Source of the DNA: Cynocephalus volans
Taxonomy: Eukaryota; Chordata; Mammalia; Dermoptera; Cynocephalidae
Reading direction: 5' to 3'
DNA: 64,000 bases
Assembly: GCF_027409185.1 (NCBI RefSeq)
Contig: NC_084472.1
Coordinates: 18,586,524 to 18,650,523, forward strand
The position numbers and the translations under genes were made by a program. The first letter of the stretch is position 1, and each line of letters begins with the position of its first letter. This document shows, in pieces, positions 1 through 12,080 of this stretch. Under the pieces are notes generated by a model. That model was given only the letters and a program-made list of their open reading frames with translations. It made no database searches and was not told where the DNA came from.

Positions 1-195
1 ACCACTATTTTTAATCCACTCACTACTGCATGGTCCTACAATCCAACCACATCTTTAAGGCTCCACCTTTCAATTACCATAATAGGATTTCCCACTCTCT
101 TTAACAGTAAGGGCTAAATTTCTGATACATAAAACTCAGGGGATACAATTCAAGCTTCAGTGAGTTTTGGGGGGACATAATTCAATCCACTACAT
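1..195 (-). mobile_element. MaLR-type solo LTR, cut by the window edge
   Basis: Reads in reverse as the start of an MLT1/MST-class MaLR LTR, with the familiar GGATTGAATTATGTCCCCC-like beginning near 195. The rest lies outside the window. Non-coding. Confidence 0.65.
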
Positions 196-554
196 AGTGT
201 GTTATGGATAAGTCTGGAATTTATGCTTTGGGCTTGGAACATTATCTAAAACCTTCAACATTATCACAGACAACAACTTTTTCAACAAGCGTTCAGTGAG
301 TTCTATGTGCTGGGCACTGTCTGTCAATGGGAATACAAAGATGAATGAATGTGCTTGGGACCCCTCAGATCTCACAAATGGACACAGTAATGATGAGCTG
401 GGTTGTCTTTCTGAGTCTTGCCCCACTTTTATGAATGGTTTTCAGCAGTTGGTTAATTTCCTGCTTCTGTGCCCTCATCCATACAATGGAGAGGTGGAAT
501 GGTGAAGGAATTAGCCTCTCAGGCTAGTCAGGCAGGGACCTGGGCTGAAGAACT

Positions 555-725
555 GGTCTGACCAGCTCTGTGGTCAAGCTTCTGAACTCTTCAAGGCTCA
601 GTTTCTTCATCTGACCCTCAGGATAGTAATAGCACCCCCCTCACAGTGCTGTTATGAGAATTACATTGAGATAATCCATGTGAAGAGCTTGGCTCATAGA
701 AAGCACTTGGGAAATGTTAGCTGCT
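555..725 (+). repeat. MIR SINE
   Basis: CTCAGTTTCTTCATCTGACC, then GCTGTTATGAGAATTACATT and AAGCACTTGG in MIR order. Confidence 0.75.
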
Positions 726-1356
726 GTTACCACTACTGTTACTACAATCCCTCTGAAAAAAACGTTTCCATATTTGACATTATTAGTACATTTGTATTGT
801 GAAGACAGCACATTGGAAGAAAGACAAAATGTTTCACTTTTAAATCAGAAGGTTTGACATCATAGATCTCTGTCTAATCCTGATCCAACATTTTAGTTAG
901 CATCCATTATTTAAAGATGACAAAGACACCATATATATGCATGTGATCCTCATTACTTGCAGACTCCGTTTATGCAAATTCGACTGTTCACTAAAATTTA
1001 TTTGTATCCCCCACATCAGTACTTGGGGTGCTTTCCTGGTCATTGTTGGATACGTACAGAGCAGCAAAAGACGTGAGTTGCCCAACATGCTTGGTCCCAG
1101 CTGAGGTCAAACGGGGCAATGCTCCACCTTCTCGTTTCAGCTCTCATACTGTAAACAAGCATCTTTTCCAAAAGCTCTGTAGTGCCATGTTTTTTGCATT
1201 TTTGTCCTTTTTGTTGGTGGTTTTGCTTTTGAAATGGCCCCCAAGCATAGTATGGAAGTGCTATCTAGTGTTTCTAAGTTCAAGAAGGCTGTGATGGGTC
1301 TTACCGAGAAAATGCACATATTAAAGAAATTTCATTTGGGCATCAGTTATGGTGCT

Positions 1357-1745
1357 TGTATTAGACTGTTTCTAATGCTTTATAAAAAAAATACCTGAAA
1401 CTGTGTGATTTATAAAAAAACAAAATTTATTGCTTACAGTTTTGGAGGCTGGGAAGTCCAAAGGCCCAGGAACGCGTCTGGTGAGGGTCTTCTTTGGTGG
1501 TGGCTTTACAGCAAATGCAGGCGTCTCATATAGCAGAGAATGGCAGAGCAGAGAGAGAGCTCCTTGTGCACTCTTCTTTTAAATCCCCCAGAACCATGCC
1601 CTTTATTCCAAGAATGGATTAAAATATCCACGAGGGTAGTCCTCACAATCTAATCACCTCTTCAAGGCCCTCCCTTTCAATTACCATAATAGGATTTCCC
1701 ACCCTCTTCACATTGTCGCAGTGTGGACTAAGTTTTGGGGGGACT
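1357..1745 (-). mobile_element. MaLR-type LTR, reverse orientation
   Basis: Starts with TGTATTAGACTG and continues with the typical conserved block around the LTR poly-A region (in reverse). GTGCT occurs directly before (1352-1356) and after (1746-1750), a likely 5-bp target-site duplication. The far end looks shortened by about 20 bp relative to relatives in this window. Confidence 0.7.
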
Positions 1746-2449
1746 GTGCTGATGGCTCTGAGTTTGATGTCATTGAATCAATGCTACATATAAAATAAGG
1801 AGTCTAAACAGAAACAAAGGTAAACAAGGTTGATAAAAATGTTGTGCCCAGAGTCTGAAAGAAACTTAACCCTGCATTTACCCTAGGAGCAATGGTTCAG
1901 TATTTGCAAATTCAGTGTTTACAGCAACTTTATAAAACATAAGTACTGTGAACAACAATGATTAACTGTATGTATGTATGTGTAGATGTATGTGTGCATA
2001 CAAATGTACATCTGTAATCATATACATATTTTTCATTTTTAGGAAATCACGGATAAATTTGTCAGAGAGTGAAGTAAGAGTGACGTAACATTGTGAGTTG
2101 GGTCAACTTATTGGAAAGCAGCCAATATGCCAGGGGCGGGGGTGGGGTGAGTGGGTGTTGCATTTATAAAGATATTATTTGAAATTACACACCAAGTAAA
2201 AAAATTTAAAACTAGCCCCTTTTTGAATGGTTGCAAGAAGAGGAAATTGATCATACCCTAGTCCCTATTTTGAGAGATGGTCTCTAAAGCCTCCCATTAT
2301 TGTAAGGAAACTTCCAGATTTAACAGATGGATTGGCTGAAGCTTCTGACTTTATTTCAGTTGCTGATAGGAAAGAAGAATCCACAGCATGACTCTGAAAG
2401 TGTTAGACATAAAAGGTATGATAGTAGTACCTGGTCTCTGGAGTTGGCT

Positions 2450-2650
2450 TGCTTATGTTTGAAATTAACCTCTGTCATCTAACTAGCTGAGTGACCTTGG
2501 GCAATTAATTTCCTTAACTTCTCTGTGCCTCCCTTGTAAAAAGAGGTTAATGAACATATCCACCTCATACAGTCGTGAAGACAAGATATAAAAGCTCTTA
2601 GGACAATGCCTGGCACGTGGCATGTGCTCATCAAATATTAACTCTTATTA
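2450..2650 (+). repeat. MIR SINE
   Basis: GAGTGACCTTGGGCAATTAA through ACAATGCCTGGCACGTGG, a well-preserved MIR. Confidence 0.85.
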
Positions 2651-3141
2651 ACATTACCAATCTTCAAAGCTTCCCTGGACCTCAATCATAGGACCACCCA
2701 TTCATTCACTAGACACTGATTAAGCATGTTCTACCTGTTAGCAACTTGGTAAGCGAATAGCTGACTACAGATGTGAGGTTATAGACACATAGATATTTTG
2801 TAGATGAATGGGTTTTTTGTAGAACTCTCCTTGGCAGTTACTCCAAGGCAGATACTGTCAATGTAGGGTACATTTTCTTATATTTTGCTTTGTTCAGGGA
2901 GCCAGAGGGGACTAGCATTAGTGGAGGCAGCCATGCCACCCACTGTGTCAGGGAAGGAAAGCTGGCCAGCATGGAGCAGGAGGAGGCACTTAGCTGAACA
3001 GCACAGGTCACCAAGGTTTCCACGCAGGAGTGATAAGAACACTCTGGGGAGCCTGGGAGGTTCTGAGCCCTGGACCATAGGGCAGACTGAGACTTCAAGA
3101 GAGCACAGCAGTGTTACCACTCCTATCCCCAGAAACACTTA

Positions 3142-3556
3142 TGTATTAGTCTGTATCTGTTGCTCATAACAGAATACCCAAAACTGGGTAAATATGTAAA
3201 GAAATGAAATTTACTTCTTACAGTTTTAGAGGCTGGGAAGTCCAAGGTCCAGGAAACACATCTGGTAAGGGCCTTCTTTAGGGTGGGAACTCTCTACAGG
3301 GTCCTGTGGTGACCAGGGTGTCACATGACAGAATGGGCAGAGCAAGAGAGCTAAACTTCTCACTTGATCTCCTTTTAAAGCCATCAGTACCACACCCATT
3401 AAACCATCAACCCATTTCATTGCTCCATGAATGGATCAATCCATTCTCAAGGGCACAGTCTTTGCTATTCAGTCACCTCTTAAAGGCCCCACCTTCCACA
3501 ACCATATTGGAGGTTAAGTTCCAACATGAGTTTGGGGGGACATTCAAACCACAGCA
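3142..3556 (-). mobile_element. Solo MaLR-type LTR with target-site duplication ACTTA
   Basis: Begins TGTATTAGTCTG and ends in CCACAGCA; ACTTA lies at 3137-3141 and again at 3557-3561. Same class as the copy at 1357-1745. No internal retroviral sequence adjoins it, so it is a solo LTR. Confidence 0.8.
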
Positions 3557-5204
3557 ACTTACTAAATGCTGATATGTACAGGCCCCTGTGACAGGTGCTG
3601 CCCACCAGACTTCTGAGCTATCTATCTGAAAATAAAACTTCATAGTATTGATTGCTGCTGGCTGTGGGAATAGCAAGGGGGAAATGATCAGAGAGACACA
3701 CACAGGAACTTCAAAAATGTTGATAATATTTTATTTCTTAAGCTGATGATAGCTACACTGGTTTTTGTTTTAGTATTACCTTGTTACATGTGTTAAATAC
3801 ACTTGTGTATGTATACATATTTATTACTACATCATTTTGGCTGCAAAGATAAAGACTAAGGTAATAGTGACTTAAACAAGTTAGAAGTTGTTTTTCTGTC
3901 ATGTAATGGTCTGGGACTAAACGGTCCTCTTCTAAAGCCCCACAGTGTTACAGACTGAGACAATCTACTGCCACTTTGTGCAGCATACAGTTTCCACCTC
4001 ATAGTCCAATACGGCTGCTCCAGTACCTGCCGTGTGTCTAAATTCCAGACAGAAGTTTGAGAAAAGGCGAAGGGGAAACTTGCTCCTTTCCTTTTAGGGG
4101 CATGGCCCATAAGTTGCACTTCTACCTCACATCCCATTATCTAGAACATAGTGTCTCAGTCCCCCATAATTGCAAGAAAATCTGGGAAGTATAGTCTTCA
4201 GCTAGGTGGCAATATACACAGCTCAAAGATCTATTGCTATAGAAGAAAGGAGAGCAAATATTGGGCAGCAAAGAGCAGCCTCTGCCACAATATACAAATA
4301 TATATAGGTTATTAAACAGCTGAAGGTAAGAGCTATACTTCCCAATGTATTAACTATGAACTTATTTGTTTAAAAATCATTAGTGTCTTGAAGGAGAGTA
4401 AATAGGGGACAGAGAAACTTAAACCACAAATACTGATAGCTACTGTCAATTGATAACCAGTTTGAAATGAAGAATTAAAAACTGTAGTGTAAATCAACCA
4501 GAACATATTTGAATTTCAAAAATGCTACTTGCCCACAACTCTTTAGGAACATAACTAGATCTGAAAGCAAGGGAGACCTTGTTCATGTAGGGGTTAAGTC
4601 TGAACCAGAGAATTAATGAGTATTGGTGCCATAGAAATGAAGTGATTATGTAGGGACCAAGGCAGGAACCCACAGTGTCTCTTCTAATTTGTTAGGTGAC
4701 GTTTCCTGAAGGAGGGAGAATCTCAGGGATTGGTGGAATAGGAAAGGAAAGAACTTGGGGAGCAAATCCACCCTACGGCAGAGCTAGAGAGAAGGCTTGG
4801 GCAAGGTGAGAAGCCACAGGTGGGACAGTAAAGAGGGTTGGGGTGAGGTGCAGGTGTCAGGAGAGACCTTGGGAAGGACTTGAAAAGTAGAGGATGAAGA
4901 CTAGTAAGTGGAGAGTCTGAATGCCAGGTAGAGAATTCCCTAATGGCTCCAGCACAAGGGACCACCTGCTTTCCAGGAAGCCTGCAACAGTGTAGGTGCG
5001 AGAGGGCCAGGCAGGGCTGAGGAAAGAGGAGGCACTGTGAGGGAAGCAAACAGCAGGGCCCTCGGACCTACCATGGGCTGGTGTGCAGAGCCCACGAGGA
5101 CGGGGAGTAAGGATTCCTGTTAGGTGGCACATCCACAAAGCTGGTGACATCATGTCTCTACATCAGGGATGAGAGTGGCAAGCTTATGGGGAGTGCTGTA
5201 CATA

Positions 5205-5340
5205 TGCCATTTGTATACATTTCCATATGCCATCTACTCAGTGAATATGTACTGCATGCCTACTGTGTGCCAGGCTCTGCTCTGGGCTCTGGGAAAACAG
5301 TGGTGAACAGAACAGACAAAAATCCCAGTTTTCATCCTTG
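5205..5340 (-). repeat. L2/MIR-type old repeat
   Basis: CTACTGTGTGCCAGGCTCTG and GAACAGAACAGACAAAAATC resemble ancient L2-class sequence. Family and strand uncertain. Confidence 0.5.
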
Positions 5341-5654
5341 AGGCCAATTTTCCATTGAGTACACTTAAGGATTTGATCATTTCTTCCTCATTGACATTCC
5401 TTACCTTTTATTCTAAAAGGCTGTTTTTGCATCTACCATTTTAGTACAATAAGTGTTATCATTAAATGACATTTAGATGCATCATAATCCTGCTGACCCC
5501 TCTACTTTCCTGCTGGCACTTTACACCAGGGCCCAGTTCTTCAGAGAAGAAAACTCATTGTCATATGTTATGAGGGCCAAGTCATGACCGAACCTCTCAA
5601 AGTAAATTAAGCCAGATTTGGGGCATTACAGTGGAATTCAAAATAATGAACTTA

Positions 5655-5790
5655 GGGTGAACCTTGTCTCTCCCCTGCCTGTCTGTGAGAAGCTTGAGGG
5701 CAGGGCTGTGTTGCTTATCTTTGTGCCTCGAGTGTCCCCATAGTGTTTGTCTCAAAGCAGGCATTCAGTCAAGGATTTTGAATGACCAAA
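5655..5790 (+). repeat. L2 3' end
   Basis: AGCTTGAGGGCAGGGCTGTG, TGTCCCCATAGTG and GGCATTCAGTCAAGGATTTT follow the order of the L2 3' end. Confidence 0.65.
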
Positions 5791-6009
5791 TGAAAAAACA
5801 AACACAAACTTACTTGTACCATGAGCTATATGCAGACAGCATAAGGTTATGATCTTGAATAGTTTCCAGTAGGAAGTGTCTGCTATTCCCGAAGTCTTTT
5901 CTCCACATCTTTCTTTTATGCCTCTGCTCACCTTCCTACGTTACTTCTTTGAGCCTTTGGTACATCCTCTCTTCCCCTCTCCTTCCTTCCCCTTAAGAAT
6001 TGGCCTGAA

Positions 6010-6640
6010 ATAGAAGTTTGTGTTTTTGCTTATTTATCAAACATTTCAAATAGACTGCATGTTGAGCCAGGCACTTTTCTAGGAATTTTATAAATATTAA
6101 CTCATTTCATCTTCATAACAATCCTATGAGGTGGTTACTGTTTGTCTTAGTCTGTGTTGCTATAACAGATATACCTGAGACTGGGTAATTTATAAAGAAC
6201 AGAGGTTTATTTGGCTTACGATTCTGGGACAGCTGCATCTGGCATGGGCCTTAGACTGCTTCTACTTATGGTGGAAAGTGGCAGGCAGCCGGCGGGTACA
6301 AGCAGATCACATGGCAAAAGGAAGCAAGAGAGAGAAGGTGCCAGTGTCTTTTTAAACAACCAGCTCTCGTGGGAACTAACAGAGCGAGAACTCACTCATT
6401 ACTCCCCCCACCTAGGGAGAGCATTAATCCATTCATGAGGGATCCGCCCCCATGACTCAATCAGTTCCAACACTGCCACATTGGGGATCAAACGACCACA
6501 TGAGTTTTGGAGGGGACAACACATCCAAACTCCATCACTGTTCTTACCAACCCCTTCTTACAAGTGTGAAAAATGAAAAGTAGAAGGAGACACAGCCAGA
6601 TAGAGGGTGAGCTGCACAGCCAGGATATGAACCCATGCCC
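6010..6640 (-). repeat. MIR SINE split by the LTR at 6143-6537
   Basis: GAGCCAGGCACTTTTCTAGG to GTGGTTACTGTT on the left, and GACACAGCCAGATAGAGGG to GATATGAACCCATG on the right are the two halves of one reversed MIR. Confidence 0.8.
6143..6537 (-). mobile_element. Solo MST-type LTR inserted into a MIR, duplication CTGTT
   Basis: Complete MaLR LTR in reverse, bordered by CTGTT at 6538-6542 and 6038-frame partner at 6138-6142. MIR sequence runs up to one side and resumes on the other, so the LTR is younger than the MIR. It is the same subtype as 58394-58807 in the opposite orientation. Confidence 0.85.
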
Positions 6641-7249
6641 CATGCCTTCAGCCTCCATGGCAGGTGCTGCGTCCAGCTCCGGGGGCTGAGGTACAGCTGC
6701 TGCTGTGGCTGGTCCTCTGGGTAGGCTCTTTTCTGTTCCCCCAGCCTAGAGCATGCCAAGCTCTTGACAAAAAGATGCCTTTGAAGTGCAAAGGTTGACA
6801 GCTTTATTTGTGTATCCACAATGTGGTTTTTGGCTAGAATTTGCTGGGCACCAGCTAAGTGGTAGTCAGTCTTTAAAAATGGTGTAATATTCACACTGTT
6901 TTTGTTGGATAATTGCATGCCTTTAATTTGTGGCATTATAAACAGAGCAGTCATCTGGCTGCTCAAAAGTTATTTGATATCTATTAAGTTAAGTTCGTAT
7001 CTTTACTCATTTTTACAGAGGTGAATATTGCTATGGTCAGGAAAAAGCAACATCATAATATACCCAAATGGATGTCTCCTCACTAGACAGGTAAAAAAAA
7101 AAAAAAATGCATTTGAAGAAGGTAGACAAGTCTATTTCCTTCCCTAACAGGTGAATACAGTTTTCCCCTTAGGTATTATGACAAATTACCTTTCTTTAGA
7201 ATATGAATGTTAAAGGGGATTGGGGGGGGATTTTTTAAAAGGAGATCTA

Positions 7250-7349
7250 CTGGTTGGCAGGTTAGCTCACTTGAGAGAGTGTGGTGCTAAAACCAAGGTC
7301 AGGGGTTCAGATCCCTATACAGGCCAGCTGCAAAAAAACAAAACAAAAC
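7250..7349 (+). mobile_element. tRNA-Ile-derived SINE, monomer
   Basis: Contains GTTAGCTCAC and GGGGTTCAGATCCC, diverged A and B boxes of a tRNA-Ile-like head, ending in an A-rich tail with AAAAC repeats. Confidence 0.8.
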
Positions 7350-7834
7350 CCAACTTAAACTTCTGCTACCTAAGATGTTTACCTTAATCAGAAAATTCTG
7401 GTAGTTCAAGATAAATTAAAAGATTAACTCATGGCAAAGAATTACTTATTTAGTATATATGAAATCCTCATGTAGTAACCATATTGAGAATAAAGGTGTA
7501 CACCCTCAGTGATTGCTTTTGGTCAGTGTTCTGTGGTTTAGTGAACTTACATATTTATGGGCAAAGAATTCACTACATAGATAGTATCTTCCATGAGAAG
7601 ACATTTCAGCCGTTTGAAAACTTCAGCCTAAGTTAACTGCTCTGCCTTTGGAGATGAATCATTCTTTTTGTTTAGCCCACTGGTGTAGTATTTAGATTAA
7701 CATGAAAGTTTGTATTTAACCTGACAGAAGCCAAAGAGCCAGATCAGACGTATGCTAGCAGTCTTCCTGGGGCCCTGTGCAGGAGGGAAGGACTCAAGTC
7801 ATTAGTTTGTGATTAATGTTTGTAAAAAGTAATA

Positions 7835-7950
7835 TTTCTACCATTTTATGGATGGAGCAACTGAGGCACCGAGAGGTTAAGTGTCTTGCCCTCCATTACA
7901 AGGCTGTTTAGTAGATCCAGGAAAACCCAGCACTCATGCAGGTTGACCAT
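7835..7950 (-). repeat. MIR SINE
   Basis: CATTTTATGGATGGAGCAAC, then GAGAGGTTAAGTGTCTTGCC. Confidence 0.75.
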
Positions 7951-9304
7951 GATTTTGCATCCAATTCTCACCAGTTCTAAATTCTGCAAGTTACAGTTCC
8001 TGTACTTGTCCACAGGCAGCTTACACCTGGATGTTAGAAGTAAAACAAGAGGACCTTGACAACCACTCTCTAAGGGAAGGAAGCTCCCACGGTTTGCTGT
8101 GGATAACAGAGCAGCAGGCACAGGGGCTACCGTTCCCCGTGGGCCTGACCCTCTTGGACCCGTGTCTTTCTGCTGATCCCCGTTGGCTTCTGTCCATGAG
8201 GATTCAATCAGCCTTAGGACAGCTGGCCGGGGTGGGGGGCAGGAAGACTGTAAATCTGGGAGAGCTGCAAGTATTCGGGTCTTGAACTTTATCAGGTTTG
8301 AATGTGTGATTGTGAAAGTAAAGAGCAGAGAAATGACAGCACTCAGTAAATCAAATGTAGAGAAGACCAGACCTGTCAAAGACCAGAGAAAAACAGGCTC
8401 TGGGCACAAAATCGTCAGAAAACTTGCAGGGAGGGAAGACTTTTATGTTCCCTCCAGACTTAGCCTTTTGAAAAACAAATCTCTTTCCCTGTCATTTTAT
8501 CTAGAGAACAGTATTCTTTGTTATGTCCCACGGATTTCTTTTTTTTTTTTTTTTTTAAGTTTTCATTATTGATGTTTAGATCTTGTTTTATTAGACAGGA
8601 TGTTATAAGAAAACAAAACAAACAAAACAGAAAATCAGTTGAAAAATGTCTAGTGGCCTAGATTTTCCTCTATCAATAATGTGTTCTGTAGCTTTTCAAA
8701 GATCCTTTTTTTTCCTTAAAAAAAAATGTTATTAAATAGATTGAGTCTCCCGCATATATAGCAACACTAAATTGAAAGGTAGAAAGCATGAGGGAAATAT
8801 AAGTTTAGATGATCAGGTCAATTTAATTAGTTCTTTTCTTCCCCTAATATCTAAAGCCAGTCCTCAAGTTTGCCCTCTTTAATGGCCCATCTGTTAATTC
8901 ACTCCTATCTACTGCCAGAAAGAAGTTCCCAGGGAGAGGTGCTGCTGAAGACTGGGTTCTTTCGTTGGAGCAGAGGAGCCACAAGATTACGATCTTTGTC
9001 CTGGAGAAGGCCTTGGAGTCTGCTGCTGGCATTTGCAAGGGGAACAACAAGGGATGTTTCCTCTTCAAAGCAAGTAAAGGACCCATGTTTGTCTCACTCC
9101 TCACCCCTTTCCTACCATAATGCAATAAAGTCCTCACTGTGGGTACAGGCAAAAGGCTCAAGACTTCTGGTGGATGGCAAGTGCCAAAGTTGAATGGGTG
9201 CTCAAAAAAGTTCTTTCTTGGGAATTAACTCAGCTTCAGGAACAGTTGGGTCATCGAGAAATTAAAATTTCGTGTAGTATATGTGAGTGTTACAATATAG
9301 ATAT

Positions 9305-9530
9305 TAGTAATAGCAGTTCACCACTTATATAGTGCTTTTGATGTACTACTAGCACTTTACATATAAGAAATCTTTGAATCCTCTCAACAATCCCATGAGG
9401 GAGGTACTTGTCTTATCTCCATTTTACAGATGAGGAAACTGGCACAGAGGGGTTAGGCAACTTGCCCTGGTCACATAGCTAGTAAGTGGTGGCGTCAAGA
9501 CTCAAACCCAGGCAGTCTGGCTCAGTGTCC
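9305..9530 (-). repeat. MIR SINE, well preserved
   Basis: CCATTTTACAGATGAGGAAA, ACATAGCTAGTAAGTGG and CCCAGGCAGTCTGGCTC. It is the last recognisable old repeat before the repeat-poor zone around GATA6. Confidence 0.85.
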
Positions 9531-9539
9531 TGTGCTGGC

Positions 9540-11640
9540 CCAGTGGCTCCTAGAAATCCTTTCAGTGTTCGAGCTAGAGTGACTCCCTTCTTTCCAAACC
9601 CACTGAAGCCTAGAGGACAATAGGAACTTGGGTACATTTCTAGACAAAGAAAAAAGAGTCCCTCATCTCCTTCCATCTTGGTAGTTGTCTGTTGGACTTT
9701 GCTTAACAGGCTTTACAGAGGTGCCATTCTTCTAGATGGTAAACACTTCAAAACTGGGAGCTAACTCTTCTTCGTGCAGTGCATACTCAGTGCGTGTTGG
9801 GTAAGTGGCAGGAAAAGCATATGGTAGACAACCCTTCGGTCTTAGTTCTCTGCATATTTGCAACATAGCTGAATGGAGAGGTCACTCATATTTCTGGGTG
9901 GCAAATACAGTAATTTTGTTTTTCCCCCTTGGGCACTTTTTCCCCCTTTTAATTGACTTTAGGAGGGGCTTTCATAACTTAGCAAATCTCTCAAAGCCTA
10001 TTTCCTTCTTTTTTCTGCTTCCCTTTAGCAATCCCTGCCCCACCCTTCCAAAAAACAAAAACAAAACCTGCCCAACATTTAGGAAGGTCTCAGAGCTGAG
10101 ACAGTTCTGGGGCAGTTGTATCTGGCCTCTGACCCTAGAATTGGCAAGTTCAGCACACCTAGTTGTACCCGTGAAATCCAGGAAGATCCTAGGTCCTGCC
10201 CGTCTAGTGTGTTGGAAATTTCTGCATCTCTTTCACCTTCTTGGGAGCAGAAATGATCCCTTTTCTTCTGATGCTCTGATTTTTCCCATCCCCAGAGGCT
10301 AGGTCAGGGCTAAGGATTATCTAAAGAAGATAATTTTGGAGTTCACCTTATTTCAAGGGGATGACAAGAAAAGAGAGGCGTCTTTAACTTCCTAGCCCAG
10401 CATGAGGTGACAGACAGAAGATCCTGGATTGCCTTTTGGAATTGAGAGTCCTAACTCCAACATCTGCCAGAGAACAGACTGGGGAAGGCAGAAGATGTGG
10501 GAAGAGGCCCCACTGCAGGGAAGCCAAAGGGGTGTCATCTCTTCCCCACCCCCCACCCCAGGCTGCTTCTCCTGTCCTATTTCAAAGTGGGAGAAAAGGC
10601 TTATGATGGTCTGGGGTATGGGGTAATACTTCATCTTCTTAAGAGGAGGAGAAAAACATCAAAAACATCCGCATCTGACTCCCCAAGCCCACTTTAGAGT
10701 CCTGGATCAAGAAACTAGATATTCCCTCCTTCACCCTTTGGTGAAAAGGAAGGGATCACTCCAGGGCCAGGGCCTTGGCCCAGCTGGCAGCCCTGGGCTT
10801 TATGTAAAGATGCCAGTAGTAATTAATAATAATAAATACCACACTTCATAACCAAACCCAACCTGAGGATGACTGAATGATTGGACCTCTGCCTCCCACC
10901 TGCACGCTGTTAGTCTGCGAGTCCACACCCTCCCGGTCAACCTGTCTAATCCAGCTGCCCAGTTCCACCCACTACGTTCTGTCTGGGGTTCAAAGGAAGG
11001 TCTGCTCTGGACGATCAGCGATGTGGAGCAACACACTGCCCCTTAGCAAAACCGCAGGATGTGGGGGCGGGTCCGCAGGGGTAGTTTGGATTTGTCTTTA
11101 TTATTTAATACCAGAAAATAATCAAAATGGGATGGTAATTTAGGCCCCGCTGAGCTCGGTCTCGTTTTTCTGCCAAGTGCAAGGAGCCCTTTTGGACCCC
11201 CAGCTCCGAGCCCGAGTTGCACAGCTCCCGGGGACCCCAGCGTCCTCCCCGTCCCCCAGGCCTGGCACTCCCAGGCCCTGCAGCCCGGGAACCCCCACAT
11301 TCCCGGGGCAGCGGCCACAGGTCCCGGCGGGCCCATCCGAGATCTGCGGCCGCTGAAGTCGGGATCGCAGGGTGTCAGGGCGCAACCAGGCCGCCGGACG
11401 GAGACGGCGCCGGTGTGGAATTTCTTTATCGGGATTTGAGAGCCGCAAGCTTCTCCTTCGCTTCTTTAAGCGATCACGGAAAGACCCCTTTCGATCTTTT
11501 GTTGGACATCTTGGTCCTTAATAGCTAAATTTATTTGGTTTAAAGCGGCCATGGGAGAAGCAGGGAGGGAAAATCTTTCGTCGGTCATTGGGTGGCCTAG
11601 ATAACAAACTTTAAGAGAGAGGCAAGAAGAAAGTAAAAAG
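9540..11640. other. Upstream unique sequence, no gene seen
   Basis: No recognisable repeat and no convincing coding frame. From about 11140 the base composition becomes CpG-rich, leading into the island at 11.64 kb. Confidence 0.6.
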
Positions 11641-12080
11641 GTTAATGGATGCGGGGAGGGCTAGAGGCGCCCAGCGTGGGGCTTTTACAGCGACCCTCCC
11701 CCGGCCGCCCCTTATCGCGGCCCTAACTTACCCGCTGCGTATGAAGTACATTAAGTCGCGTAAACAGCGCGCCGGCAGGAATGCCACCGCGGTGACCTTT
11801 CGTGCGCCGCCGCAGCGAGCCCACCTCCGCGCCGTGCTGGCGGCCGCCGGCGGCGCGCGGGGGTCGGCCCGGGGCTGCGCCGGGCGAGGGGCCGCCGGGC
11901 AGGGCCTGCCGCCGCCGCGCTGCTCCCCGGCCGTCCGCGCGCCCCGGGGACTCGATCCCAACCGCCCGCGGACGCCGGCGAGGTCCTTCCCCGAAGTGGC
12001 CGGAGGCGGAAAGAGGGGCCGGGCAGCCGGAGAGCCGGTTGGGGCGACCTTTGCGCTTCCGCACCGGCACCTGACATTTC
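11640..12080. promoter_or_regulatory. Upstream CpG island, 3.7 kb before GATA6 exon 1
   Basis: Very CpG-dense stretch (many CGCG, GCCGCC runs), separate from the promoter island that starts near 15.29 kb. AT-rich conserved-looking sequence flanks it. It could be a distal promoter, a Polycomb-type island, or the start of a non-coding transcript. The open frames through it are long on both strands because stop codons are rare in GC-rich DNA; none resembles a known protein. Confidence 0.65.

Noticed and set aside
7846..8409. 187-codon minus-strand frame
   Set aside because: Overlaps a MIR at one end, resembles no known protein, and a competing frame runs on the plus strand.
9805..10302. 165-codon plus-strand frame
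   Set aside because: No recognisable domain, no splice or promoter context, and ordinary intergenic composition.
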